Of a stretch of DNA of 64,000 bases, positions 45,810-53,628 are shown piece by piece. Each line of letters starts with the position of its first letter. Position 1 is the stretch's first letter. The DNA comes from Nitrospira sp. (GTDB lineage: Bacteria; Nitrospirota; Nitrospiria; Nitrospirales; Nitrospiraceae): assembly GCA_005116955.1 (NCBI GenBank), contig SWDI01000004.1, forward strand, positions 30,834 to 94,833, given 5' to 3'. The notes beneath the pieces were generated by a model. It worked only from the letters and a program-made list of their open reading frames with translations. It was not told where the DNA came from and ran no database searches. A program made the translations under genes and the position numbers.

Positions 45810-46466
45810 ATGACACTCACTCCTCTTCAAGATCTCGCTCAATCCCTCGTCAACTGCGAGCGGTGCAAACTCGCCAAGCTCGGGCGCAGCCAAGTCGTCT
45901 TCGGCGTGGGGAACCCTCATGCCAGTATCATGTTTGTCGGAGAAGCACCAGGTCTCAATGAAGATCAGAAAGGTGAACCATTCGTGGGGGCAGCCGGTAG
46001 AATCCTGAATGACCTCCTGGCCTCGGCAGGTCTCTCACGCGATCACATCTACATTGCCAACGTCATCAAGTGCCGTCCGCCGAACAATCGCGACCCAGAG
46101 CAAGACGAAGTGGAAACATGTAAGCCCTTCCTGCTGCAGCAAATCCAATTGATTCGCCCGAAACTGGTCTGCACCTTGGGAAACTGGGCCACGCAGACCC
46201 TCTTAGAACGAAAAGTCGGCATCACGAAGGTGAAAGCACAAGCCTTCTACATGAAAGATTTCGTGCTGTTCCCCCTCCTACACCCAGCAGCTGCGCTCCA
46301 CCAAGGCAACCTGCTCGTCACACTGAAAGAGGATTTCCAGAAGCTCAAAGAATTCCTCGACCGACACTCAAAACCAGTGGAGCCGACCAGCACAACCTCT
46401 ACCCCAGCCGCACCAGTCTTGAATATTGAATCCCCCCAGCCGGCACAGATGGATTTGTTCAGCTAA
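45810..46466 (+). CDS. Uracil-DNA glycosylase, family 4 (Fe-S), with clamp-binding C-terminus
   Basis: 218 residues from ATG 45810 (earlier Met codons at 45777 lack support). Cys-x2-Cys at residues 16 and 19 (NCERCKL) and later Cys in VIKCRPPNNR and KLVCTLGN are the 4Fe-4S ligands of family 4; the catalytic/uracil motif is GEAPGLNEDQKGEPFVGAAG and the late LLHPAA. It removes uracil from DNA in base excision repair. The C-terminus ends QMDLFS, matching the bacterial sliding-clamp motif QL(S/D)LF, after a flexible Pro/Thr-rich linker, so it probably docks on DnaN. Confidence 0.9.
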   Translation: MTLTPLQDLAQSLVNCERCKLAKLGRSQVVFGVGNPHASIMFVGEAPGLNEDQKGEPFVGAAGRILNDLLASAGLSRDHIYIANVIKCRPPNNRDPEQDEVETCKPFLLQQIQLIRPKLVCTLGNWATQTLLERKVGITKVKAQAFYMKDFVLFPLLHPAAALHQGNLLVTLKEDFQKLKEFLDRHSKPVEPTSTTSTPAAPVLNIESPQPAQMDLFS

Positions 46467-46469
46467 GTG

Positions 46470-46690
46470 TCTTATCCCCAACGCACTCCTGTCTCGGAGC
46501 GACGCTCGGAGATTCGCCGACAACTTGAACAAGGAACCGCCCCGGTACATGCACTAACCACAATTGCTACCGTTGGCTTCGAGCCAGGCTGATCCATCTA
46601 CAGGCGCTTGTTGATACGTGGCAGGATGAGAATCCTCAACCCATTCCCATATGTTACCACTCAGGTCAATGATGAAGAACAAGGTTGCGA
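46470..46690 (-). pseudogene. Relic of a formylglycine-generating-enzyme family protein
   Basis: Reading the minus strand gives DLSGNIWEWVEDS, then APVDGSAWLEANGSNCG, an in-frame TAG, then YRGGSLFKLSANLRASLRDR. This is the conserved C-terminal part of the FGE-sulfatase (SUMF1) family (D-x-SGNVWEW, DGS-x-W, RGGSW-x-x-x-x-x-x-x-R-x-x-x-R). A stop codon interrupts it, the Trp of RGGSW is lost, and the N-terminal half is absent. Clearly a dead fragment, convergent with the uracil-DNA glycosylase gene. Confidence 0.75.
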
Positions 46691-46759
46691 CTATACGCAC
46701 ACGGTACTTCCGGTGACTACTGATCCTGACAAACTCACGTTCAGGAAATGAGATAATGC

Positions 46760-46865
46760 TAGGGAAGTGCTGATTAATTCACTATTTCATTCGGTCGGTC
46801 TTCAAAACACTGCGAATCTGAGGGATCGACACCTGGAACTTTGAATTAATCAGACCTTACCTAGT
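46760..46865. mobile_element. Short inverted-repeat element (MITE-like), 106 bp
   Basis: Arms 46760-46782 and 46843-46865 are inverted repeats, 20 of 23 bases matching, with a perfect 12-base core CTGATTAATTCA / TGAATTAATCAG. Both ends finish in CTAG, which may be a 4-bp target duplication of an IS5-like type (the family duplicates short YTAR sites). No coding capacity. It sits in the decayed stretch between the glycosylase gene and the antitoxin-like gene. Family assignment is tentative. Confidence 0.55.
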
Positions 46866-47009
46866 AGTAGCGGCCGCTTATATTTCTTCCTTCCACAATG
46901 TTTGACAAAGAGCTCAGCGTTCTTCTCAAAGGTTCGAAGGGCCTGCGCGATATCGCTACTTGTGGTATGGTATCTCGTTGTACGAACTGCCCTTTTATTG
47001 GAACGGGAC

Positions 47010-47144
47010 ATGGCTCAGACCTGGTACCATCTGTCGGCTCTGATGATCAGCCTATTCGTCACATCTTCCGCGTGGTCGGCTGCCGATCCGCCCTGCGACA
47101 AGTATCCGACCGCCAAACAATCACGACGGAGGAAGAAGGTGTGA
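47010..47144 (+). CDS. Possible 44-residue secreted peptide
   Basis: ATG 47010 begins a product with a convincing signal peptide (hydrophobic LSALMISLFVTSSAW, cleavage near AWSA) followed by a short mature part with DPPCDKYPTAKQSRRRKK and a stop. The ribosome-binding site is weak (GGAACGGG close to the ATG). In a region of decay, this may be the truncated start of a lost gene. Another frame (46898-47191) overlaps but shows no features. Confidence 0.35.
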   Translation: MAQTWYHLSALMISLFVTSSAWSAADPPCDKYPTAKQSRRRKKV

Positions 47145-47334
47145 GCGGTTCGCTCAGACAGCAGGGACCATCAGAAAGCGCTATTCCCTAAAGGCTGCAT
47201 ACCCAACATTTGACATTATCTCTCCGTGGAGACGCCCTGCGTATTGCCATTCGCAATGGCGGACGCACCAGCTTGCTTTCTCTGACTTCCGGGCATAGCC
47301 TTACCGAAGAAAGCCCCATAGGAAGGAGGCACCA

Positions 47335-47580
47335 ATGGCAAAGGCCAAGGCTGAGGCGTTAGAACTTATTAAACAGCTACCTGATGACGTGACCACCGGT
47401 AGGATTATGGAGGAGTTGTTCTTTAAGCAGCAGATTGAAAAGGGCCTTGAAGACGTAGCCCAGGGTCGAATCATCACCCATCAAGAAATGAAAGACAGAA
47501 TCGCCCGATGGCGCAAGTCCGATGGTGCACGAGATCTACTCGGACTGATCCGGCGAGAGCCTTGGGATCTAGGCGGTTAA
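47335..47580 (+). CDS. Antitoxin-like small protein without toxin partner
   Basis: 81 residues with a strong site (GGAAGGAGG, six bases before ATG). The body LIKQLPDDVTTGRIMEEL, QQIEKGLEDVAQGRIITHQE and MKDRIARWRK has the pattern common to short type II antitoxins: a helical part, 'I.+GL.DA..G+.+SH+E'. Normally followed by a RelE/ParE-type toxin; here the next gene is on the other strand, so it is orphan, perhaps after loss of the toxin. Confidence 0.6.
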   Translation: MAKAKAEALELIKQLPDDVTTGRIMEELFFKQQIEKGLEDVAQGRIITHQEMKDRIARWRKSDGARDLLGLIRREPWDLGG

Positions 47581-47607
47581 CAGACTAGGCCACACGCATG
47601 AGCCTTG

Positions 47608-48063
47608 TTACGCTTTCGATTTGATGGTCGAAGAGGAATCTGAATTCTCAGGTTCGCTGGTTTCTTCTTCGGCAGGTTTTTCTTCTTCCGGCACGTCGAA
47701 CCACTGAACGAGCATCTCTTCCCACCAGGCTTCGGTCACGTCAGCGCCTGGATCCGTCCCCAGAAAGGCCACATCATCCTGCTTGAGAGACGCCCCAACA
47801 AGCTGTGGTTGGAATTTCGCGCGATTGATGACTTCCTTCGTAGCATAGCCGCCGATGATCCAGGAATCCGGGTCGGCTCGGCGAGATTTATACGCCTTCA
47901 AACCATGCTTAAGATATACGAAGATCTGCTGCTGAATGGAATCGGCCACGCCGGTCTGTGGAAGACTGAGCGTTTTTTCTATGTGCTTTCGCCAATGCCG
48001 ATCGTCGTACCGTGACGTGATCAACTGCAGCATCTTCTTTCCCAGCTCAGTATCAAGTGGCAT
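47608..48063 (-). CDS. Small acidic-tailed protein, unknown
   Basis: 151 residues, no signal peptide. A helical start (LGKKMLQLITSRYDDRHWRKHIEKTL), a middle part with PDSWIIGGYATKEVINRAKF and WWEEMLVQWFDV, then an acidic, low-complexity tail of Glu, Ser and Lys. It lies 22 bases after the PEBP gene on the same strand, so co-expressed. No family recognised. Confidence 0.55.
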   Translation of the reverse strand: MPLDTELGKKMLQLITSRYDDRHWRKHIEKTLSLPQTGVADSIQQQIFVYLKHGLKAYKSRRADPDSWIIGGYATKEVINRAKFQPQLVGASLKQDDVAFLGTDPGADVTEAWWEEMLVQWFDVPEEEKPAEEETSEPENSDSSSTIKSKA

Positions 48064-48085
48064 AGCGTGAGGTTCTTACTCGTCG

Positions 48086-48643
48086 TTATTTGCGGCTATA
48101 GAGGCCGGTGAAGGAAGCTTTGGCCAGGGCATTCTGATTGAGATAGTACCCGACCATTGCGCCGGATGCCTGAGGCTTCAACGACAATTGATCTGTTTTT
48201 AAGGCGTACACCGTAAAGATGTACCGATGTGCCTTGTGGCCGGGAGGAGGACAGGGGCCACCGTAGCCGGGCTCACCGAAATCCGTCACGCTTTGCACCG
48301 CGCGTTGCGGCTCACCGGAGCCGCCCGGCTTTCCGGCGCCAGCGGCGAGGGCTGAAATATCCGGAGGAATGTTGAAGATGATCCAATGCCACCAGCCGCT
48401 GCCGGTGGGCGCATCCGGATCATACATAGTCAGAGCAAAACTCTTGGTCCCCTTCGGAGCGTTGGTCCAACGCAATTCCGGTGACACATTGTCGCCGGTG
48501 CATCCAAATCCGTCGAAGACATGCGCCTTGCCGATCGTGCTCTTATGCTTGATGGTCGGACTGGTGAGCTGAAAATCGGCCGCAGCACTGATGCCAGGCA
48601 TGAGTACGATCGCACATAGAATGCTGCTCCATATAGGTCTCAT
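48086..48643 (-). CDS. Periplasmic PEBP-family (YbhB/YbcL) protein
   Basis: 185 residues with signal peptide (to about 22, ISAAA). The PEBP core is clear: CTGDNVSPELRWTNAPKGTKSFALTMYDPDAP, HWIIFNIPPD, GEPGYGGPCPPPGHKAHRYIF. The DPDAP and GPCPP-GH-H elements are the anion-binding pocket. Bacterial members have unknown ligands. ATG 48643 has AGAGGGGAC upstream; the region just before is a relic of another gene. Confidence 0.88.
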   Translation of the reverse strand: MRPIWSSILCAIVLMPGISAAADFQLTSPTIKHKSTIGKAHVFDGFGCTGDNVSPELRWTNAPKGTKSFALTMYDPDAPTGSGWWHWIIFNIPPDISALAAGAGKPGGSGEPQRAVQSVTDFGEPGYGGPCPPPGHKAHRYIFTVYALKTDQLSLKPQASGAMVGYYLNQNALAKASFTGLYSRK

Positions 48644-48659
48644 ACGTCGTCCCCTCTCT

Positions 48660-48779
48660 CTCCTGCACCACGATGATGGCCGGTCGTTGCTCTTTGGTGT
48701 GCGGAGCTGCGACGAACGCCTTCATCGTCACGTTTCCGCTCTGATACTGAACGGTGGTTTCTCGAATGGATTCAGGCCG
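48660..48779 (-). pseudogene. N-terminal relic of dienelactone-hydrolase-family protein
   Basis: The minus strand reads TTVQYQSGNVTMKAFVAAP, then RPAIIVVQE, matching the beginning of DLH-family proteins (x-V-x-Y-x-S-G, M-x-AYLA-x-P, HPAVVVIQE-W-W-G). After VVQE the family match stops, where the PEBP promoter/ribosome site begins. No catalytic Cys or His remains. It looks like the front of a gene cut off when the PEBP gene was joined here. Confidence 0.45.
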
Positions 48780-48831
48780 TGGGTCGGACCACGCTCAAGA
48801 CTCACAATTCAGCCCTGTGCCTACTGCGCGG

Positions 48832-50217
48832 CTAGTTGCCTGCCACCATCAGTTCTGAAATTTTCAGCGTCGGGCTCGCAATTCGCCCCCGGAACACGAG
48901 GTCGCTCCCAATCACTTCGATATCCTTGAACATCTGCTTGAGATTCCCCGCGATGGTGATTTCTTCGACGGGATAGGCCAATTCTCCGTTTTCAATCCAA
49001 AACCCGCTAGCCCCTCGCGAGTAATCACCCGTGACCATATTGATTCCGAATCCAATCAACTCGGTGACGTAGAGCCCTTCCTTGACGGAACCGATAATCT
49101 CCTGAGCGCTCTTCAGTCCTGGGACAAGATAGAAATTTGTCGGGCCGACAGACGGACTCTCGCCCACACTCCGTGATGCGTTGCCAGTCGAGGGCAATCC
49201 CAATTTCCGTCCGGAATAGGTATCGAGTAGATAACTCCGTAGCACACCTCGCTCCACGATCATGTTCTTGCGCGTGGCCAATCCTTCGCCATCAAACGGG
49301 CGAGATCCAAGGCCTCCGGCCATCCGGCCGTCGTCGTACACAGTCATGAGATCGGACGCAATCGTCTGACCAAGCTGATCGAGAAGGAACGAGGCCCGCT
49401 TGTAGAGACCATAGCCGGAAATGGCACCACACAAGTTTGCGAGCAGGCTCCCAGCCATATCTTGGTCAAACACCACCGGTACTCGCTTGGTCGCCACTTT
49501 GCGTGCGCCCAGGCGGCGAACGGCTCGTCCGGCGGCCTCCTGCCCGATCGATTCTGCTGAGGCCAGCCGTGCAAATTTGCGCTGCACCTCATACCAGGCA
49601 TCCCGCTGCATAGCCCCGGTCGTGGACTCAGTCGCAATCGGAGAGACGGATAGCGAAAAGTTTGAACTCTTGTAGGACCCGACGAACCCATGGCTATTCG
49701 CCAGCACCACTCGTCCCGATGATGAATCAAACTCCGCACCTTCCGAGTTCGTAATGCGTGGATCCGTGGCAAACGCCGCCGCTTCTCCGCGCTTGGCCCA
49801 ATCAATCTGCGTTTCCGTATCGAGTACGGTCTCATCATAGAGATCAAGGCTGGGCTGGTCCGTCGCCATCTGAGCCCCATCTGGTAACCCCGATACCTCA
49901 TCCTCAACAACCGCCTTAGCCAAGGTGCAGGTGTCGGCAACAAGCCGTTCAAGAGAGTCTTGTGAAAAGTCGGATGTCGAGGTCGTCGCCGAGCGTTTTC
50001 CGATGAAGACGCGTAGTCCGAGCCGTTTCTCTCTCGCCTTCGTCAATCGATCGACTGTGCCGACCCGCACTTGGACCGAAAAAGTCTCACCATCGGCCAC
50101 CACAATATCGGCCTCTGTCGCGCCGCACGCTTTCGCCCGAGCCAGAACATTGGCAGCCAGCTGCGCATAGCCGTTGGTGATTGTGGCAGGCTCTGTTCCT
50201 CGTTGCCCTTGATGCAC
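48832..50217 (-). CDS. pmbA: PmbA/TldE metalloprotease-like subunit
   Basis: 461 residues starting at GTG 50217. The PmbA fold is marked by GTVDRLTKAREKRLGLRVFIGKRS-type motif (in parts), VPVVFDQDMAGSLLANLCGA, FDGEGL, VERGVLRSYLLDTYSGRKLGLPSTGNA and MVTGDYSRGASGFWIENGEL. PmbA partners TldD in a heterodimeric zinc peptidase that acts on unfolded or modified peptides (microcin B17 and CcdA in E. coli). As expected, it has no HExxxH. Placed 74 bases after tldD. Confidence 0.92.
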   Translation of the reverse strand: MHQGQRGTEPATITNGYAQLAANVLARAKACGATEADIVVADGETFSVQVRVGTVDRLTKAREKRLGLRVFIGKRSATTSTSDFSQDSLERLVADTCTLAKAVVEDEVSGLPDGAQMATDQPSLDLYDETVLDTETQIDWAKRGEAAAFATDPRITNSEGAEFDSSSGRVVLANSHGFVGSYKSSNFSLSVSPIATESTTGAMQRDAWYEVQRKFARLASAESIGQEAAGRAVRRLGARKVATKRVPVVFDQDMAGSLLANLCGAISGYGLYKRASFLLDQLGQTIASDLMTVYDDGRMAGGLGSRPFDGEGLATRKNMIVERGVLRSYLLDTYSGRKLGLPSTGNASRSVGESPSVGPTNFYLVPGLKSAQEIIGSVKEGLYVTELIGFGINMVTGDYSRGASGFWIENGELAYPVEEITIAGNLKQMFKDIEVIGSDLVFRGRIASPTLKISELMVAGN

Positions 50218-50291
50218 ACGCCCTCTTTTCTGTCAGTTGTCATGTGATCGGCCTCTTTGGTGGGCCGTGAGACCAATGACTCGTGACTCTC

Positions 50292-51722
50292 TTACCTCTG
50301 CGTACCCCCGACCGTGATTTCGTCGATTTTGATGGTCGGCAAGCCGACCCCAACCGGCACCGATTGGCCGTCTTTCCCACACGTCCCGATCCCATTGTCG
50401 AGTTTCAGATCATGCCCCACCATCGAGACCTTGGTGAGGATCTCCGGCCCACTCCCGATCAATGTTGCTCCCTTCACCGGCTTCGTAATCTGTCCGTCCT
50501 CGATGAGGTAGGCCTCGCTGGCAGAGAACACGAACTTCCCGTTGGTGATATCAACCTGCCCACCACCGAATGAGACGGCATAGAGCCCTTTTTTCACCGA
50601 CCGAATAATGTCCTGGGGATCCGACTCACCGGCCAACATGAAGGTATTTGTCATTCGAGGGAGCACCACACTTTGATAATTCTCACGCCGACCGTTGCCG
50701 GTCAGAGGAATGCCCATGAGGCGAGCGTTGAGCTTATCGGTGATATAGCGGCGGAGAATGCCCTTCTCGATGAGTGTCGTGCAGCTAGTTGGCGTTCCCT
50801 CATCATCCATATTTAACGAACCTCGGCGAAATGGAAGGGTTCCATCGTCGACGATCGTGCAAACGTCCGACGCCACGCGTTTCCCGAGCAGGCTTGAGAA
50901 GGCCGACGTCTTTTTCCGGTTGAAGTCCGCTTCCAAGCCATGTCCGATCGCCTCGTGCAGCAGGATACCGGGCCATCCACCGGCCAACACCACGGGCATC
51001 ACCCCGGCCGGAGCATCCACAGCGGACAAGTTCAGGATCGCCTCTCGCGCCGCCTCTCGCGCATAGCTCAAGTGTCGATTGTCCTCGAGATAGTACTCGA
51101 ATCCAACCCGGCCGCCCCCGCCGAAGCTCCCGACCTGTCGATTGTCACCGTCCTCGGCGATACAGGTGATCTGCAGACGGGACAACGGTTGACTATCGCC
51201 GACCAGTGTCCCATCAGAGGTCGCAACCGCCACCACCTTGTATTCGGTGTTAAAAGAAGCCATGACGTTCTTAATGCGGGGATCGTACCGTCTGGCCTCG
51301 GCATCAATTGCGTTCAACAGCGCCACGCGATCAGCTGTGGCAACCTCGGCCTTCGCCCGTTCGATCGGATAGAGGTCTCTGGTCGGTCGGCGCTGGGTGG
51401 GCACCGGAACAGGAGAAGCTCCCTGAGGAGAATTGGCGATGTAGCGTGCCGTGTCGGCCGCGATCTCCAGATCCTTCTTTGTGAGTTCATCTGAGTAGGC
51501 AAACCCTGTCTTCTCACCGGCAGTTGCACGGACGCCGACGCCTTGAGAGATACTCTTGGCTGCACGCTTCACGATGCCTTCCTCCATCGACACCGACTCT
51601 GAGGTGCGGGACTCAAAATAGAGGTCCGCATAGTCAACATCCCTCACGTTGAGCCGATCGAGTGCGTGTTGAGCTTCGAGTTCAGTGACACCGAATTTGG
51701 CTAGCTGAACCGGCTCGAGCAT
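50292..51722 (-). CDS. tldD: TldD metalloprotease
   Basis: 476 residues from ATG 51722. Zinc motif HEAIGHGLEAD (HExxxH) is intact at the usual position, preceded by MPVVLAGGWPGILLH and followed by VASDVCTIVDDGTLP and GSLNMDDEGTPTS. The N-terminal part has YADLYFESRTSESVSMEEGIV. Active subunit of the TldD-PmbA peptidase. AGGAGG lies 11 bases upstream of the ATG. Divergent from uppS. Confidence 0.94.
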   Translation of the reverse strand: MLEPVQLAKFGVTELEAQHALDRLNVRDVDYADLYFESRTSESVSMEEGIVKRAAKSISQGVGVRATAGEKTGFAYSDELTKKDLEIAADTARYIANSPQGASPVPVPTQRRPTRDLYPIERAKAEVATADRVALLNAIDAEARRYDPRIKNVMASFNTEYKVVAVATSDGTLVGDSQPLSRLQITCIAEDGDNRQVGSFGGGGRVGFEYYLEDNRHLSYAREAAREAILNLSAVDAPAGVMPVVLAGGWPGILLHEAIGHGLEADFNRKKTSAFSSLLGKRVASDVCTIVDDGTLPFRRGSLNMDDEGTPTSCTTLIEKGILRRYITDKLNARLMGIPLTGNGRRENYQSVVLPRMTNTFMLAGESDPQDIIRSVKKGLYAVSFGGGQVDITNGKFVFSASEAYLIEDGQITKPVKGATLIGSGPEILTKVSMVGHDLKLDNGIGTCGKDGQSVPVGVGLPTIKIDEITVGGTQR

Positions 51723-51928
51723 AGTGATGGACGCCTCCTTGTCTCTGTTGAGTAATGGGCGAGTATAGCCCATTCATTTCTGCCGTCGCAATGTAATGAC
51801 TCCTCACTGATTTGGGTTACTAAAGTCCTTTCCGAGTTATCGTTTGACATTCCATACCCCCGACAGTAGACTTTCCCCACTTTTCTCCCTGCTAACATTG
51901 AACATGAGGAACGCGCTCTAGGCTCGTT

Positions 51929-52714
51929 ATGGCACACCCTCCGGCTTCAAGTTTCGAGCACCTGTCCGAGAGCGAATTGACCGCCAAGTTGGAACCGGAA
52001 CTGCTCCCTAAACATATCGCGGTCATCATGGATGGCAACGGGCGGTGGGCGGAACTCCGTGGTCTCCCTCGCATCGCAGGCCATCGCGAAGGCATCAATT
52101 CCGTCAGGGAGATGATCACCCTCTGTCTGGAACTCGGCATTCATGCCCTGACGATCTATGCGTTTTCACAAGAAAATTGGAACCGTCCGACACAAGAAAT
52201 CAGCGCTCTCATGGGACTCTTGGAGCATTACCTCTCCACGGAGCAAGCCAGCTTGATTGAGCAAGGCGTGCGCTTCCGCACCATCGGTCGCCACGAGCTG
52301 CTCCCTTCATCGGCTCAACACTGGATTCGCACGACCGAGAAGGAAACAGCGCATCTCGATAAGCTGATCCTAACGGTCGCCCTCAGCTACGGAGGACGAG
52401 CGGAAATCGTCGATGCCGTAAAAACACTGGTCGAGAACGTCCAGGCAGGAACCGTCCAACCGAGCCGTATCGATGAAGCCACGATTCAACAGTACCTCTA
52501 CACCCACCCGCTTCAGGATCCGGACTTACTGATTCGGACGAGTGGAGAAGCCAGGATCAGCAACTTTCTCTTGTGGCAACTGGCCTATACGGAGCTGTGC
52601 TTCACGCCGACCTTGTGGCCGGACTTTCGACGACGGGAGTTTCTGCTCGCGCTGATCGAGTATCAAAAGCGGGAACGCCGCTTCGGTCGAGTGCTGAGCA
52701 CTGTGTCTTCGTAA
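51929..52714 (+). CDS. uppS: Undecaprenyl diphosphate synthase
   Basis: 261 residues. Cis-prenyltransferase landmarks: IAVIMDGNGRWA (diphosphate binding, catalytic Asp), GHREGINSVREM, YAFSQENWNRP, RTSGEARISNFLLWQ and the C-terminal FTPTLWPDF. Makes the C55 lipid carrier for peptidoglycan and polysaccharide. First gene of the envelope cluster; CTAGG precedes the ATG. Confidence 0.96.
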   Translation: MAHPPASSFEHLSESELTAKLEPELLPKHIAVIMDGNGRWAELRGLPRIAGHREGINSVREMITLCLELGIHALTIYAFSQENWNRPTQEISALMGLLEHYLSTEQASLIEQGVRFRTIGRHELLPSSAQHWIRTTEKETAHLDKLILTVALSYGGRAEIVDAVKTLVENVQAGTVQPSRIDEATIQQYLYTHPLQDPDLLIRTSGEARISNFLLWQLAYTELCFTPTLWPDFRRREFLLALIEYQKRERRFGRVLSTVSS

Positions 52715-52719
52715 CCCAT

Positions 52720-53610
52720 GTGGGACATCCATCCATCACCGAAGCAATCGCCCACAGCTCGACATCCGTGACCACCGCACCTGCACGCCCCAAACAGTTC
52801 GATATCAGGCGTCTCTATACTGCGGCTGTGCTGATCCCGGCCGTCTACCTCATCATCGTCCACCTCACGCCCTGGGCCTTAACGCTGCTCTTGATCGCCG
52901 TCGGCTCTCTGGCCCTGCTCGAACTGTATCGTCTTAGCTTCCAATCGCGGTTGAATCATGTCCTCGTCGGTGTCGGGTCGGCAACCTTTGTTCTGACCCT
53001 CGCCCGATCTCATGTGTCTCTCCCGCTTCCCGAGCTTCTTCTCGGCGGTGCGTTCATGATTGCCGTAACGGCCTCTTTTGTTGCCACATCCGCAAAATAT
53101 CGATGGAAGGACGCGCTGATCACCATGTTCGGCGTGCTCTACGTGGGCGTCACCCTCAGTACTATTGTATCGACCCGCGCGCTGCCGACCGGGGAATTCC
53201 TCGTGCTATTTCTGGCGGTGGTCACATGGGCTTCTGACACCGGCGCGTATTACGCCGGGACCCTGTGGGGCAAACACCTTCTCATGCCATCGATCAGTCC
53301 CAAGAAGACCGTTGAGGGGGTACTTGGAGGGCTCATATTGGCCGTCGCTGCCGCCATCGTGGCTCAATGGTGGTTTGCCTCACAACTCTCGTTATTAGAT
53401 GCGTTCATCCTTGGCGTACTGCTGACGGGAACCGGGCTCATCGGAGACCTGTTCGAATCAATGATCAAGCGACGCACGGGCGTCAAAGATTCCGGTGGAA
53501 TCTTGCCAGGCCATGGCGGTATGTTGGATCGGCTCGATAGTCTCTTGTTCACCGCCCCCACCTTCTACTACTATGTCGCCTACGTTCGAGACCTGGCACC
53601 GCCTCTATAA
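52720..53610 (+). CDS. cdsA: Phosphatidate cytidylyltransferase
   Basis: About 296 residues from GTG 52720, five bases after the uppS stop (GTG 52768 is an alternative; no good ribosome site at either). Eight hydrophobic segments. The C-terminal family signature is S-x-x-KRRTGVKDSGGILPGHGG, preceded by VTWASDTGAYYAG and SPKKTVEGVLGG. Converts phosphatidic acid and CTP to CDP-diacylglycerol in the inner membrane. The order with uppS and dxr is the common bacterial one. Confidence 0.94.
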   Translation: MGHPSITEAIAHSSTSVTTAPARPKQFDIRRLYTAAVLIPAVYLIIVHLTPWALTLLLIAVGSLALLELYRLSFQSRLNHVLVGVGSATFVLTLARSHVSLPLPELLLGGAFMIAVTASFVATSAKYRWKDALITMFGVLYVGVTLSTIVSTRALPTGEFLVLFLAVVTWASDTGAYYAGTLWGKHLLMPSISPKKTVEGVLGGLILAVAAAIVAQWWFASQLSLLDAFILGVLLTGTGLIGDLFESMIKRRTGVKDSGGILPGHGGMLDRLDSLLFTAPTFYYYVAYVRDLAPPL

Positions 53611-53628
53611 GAGTGGAGAGGAGAGGAT

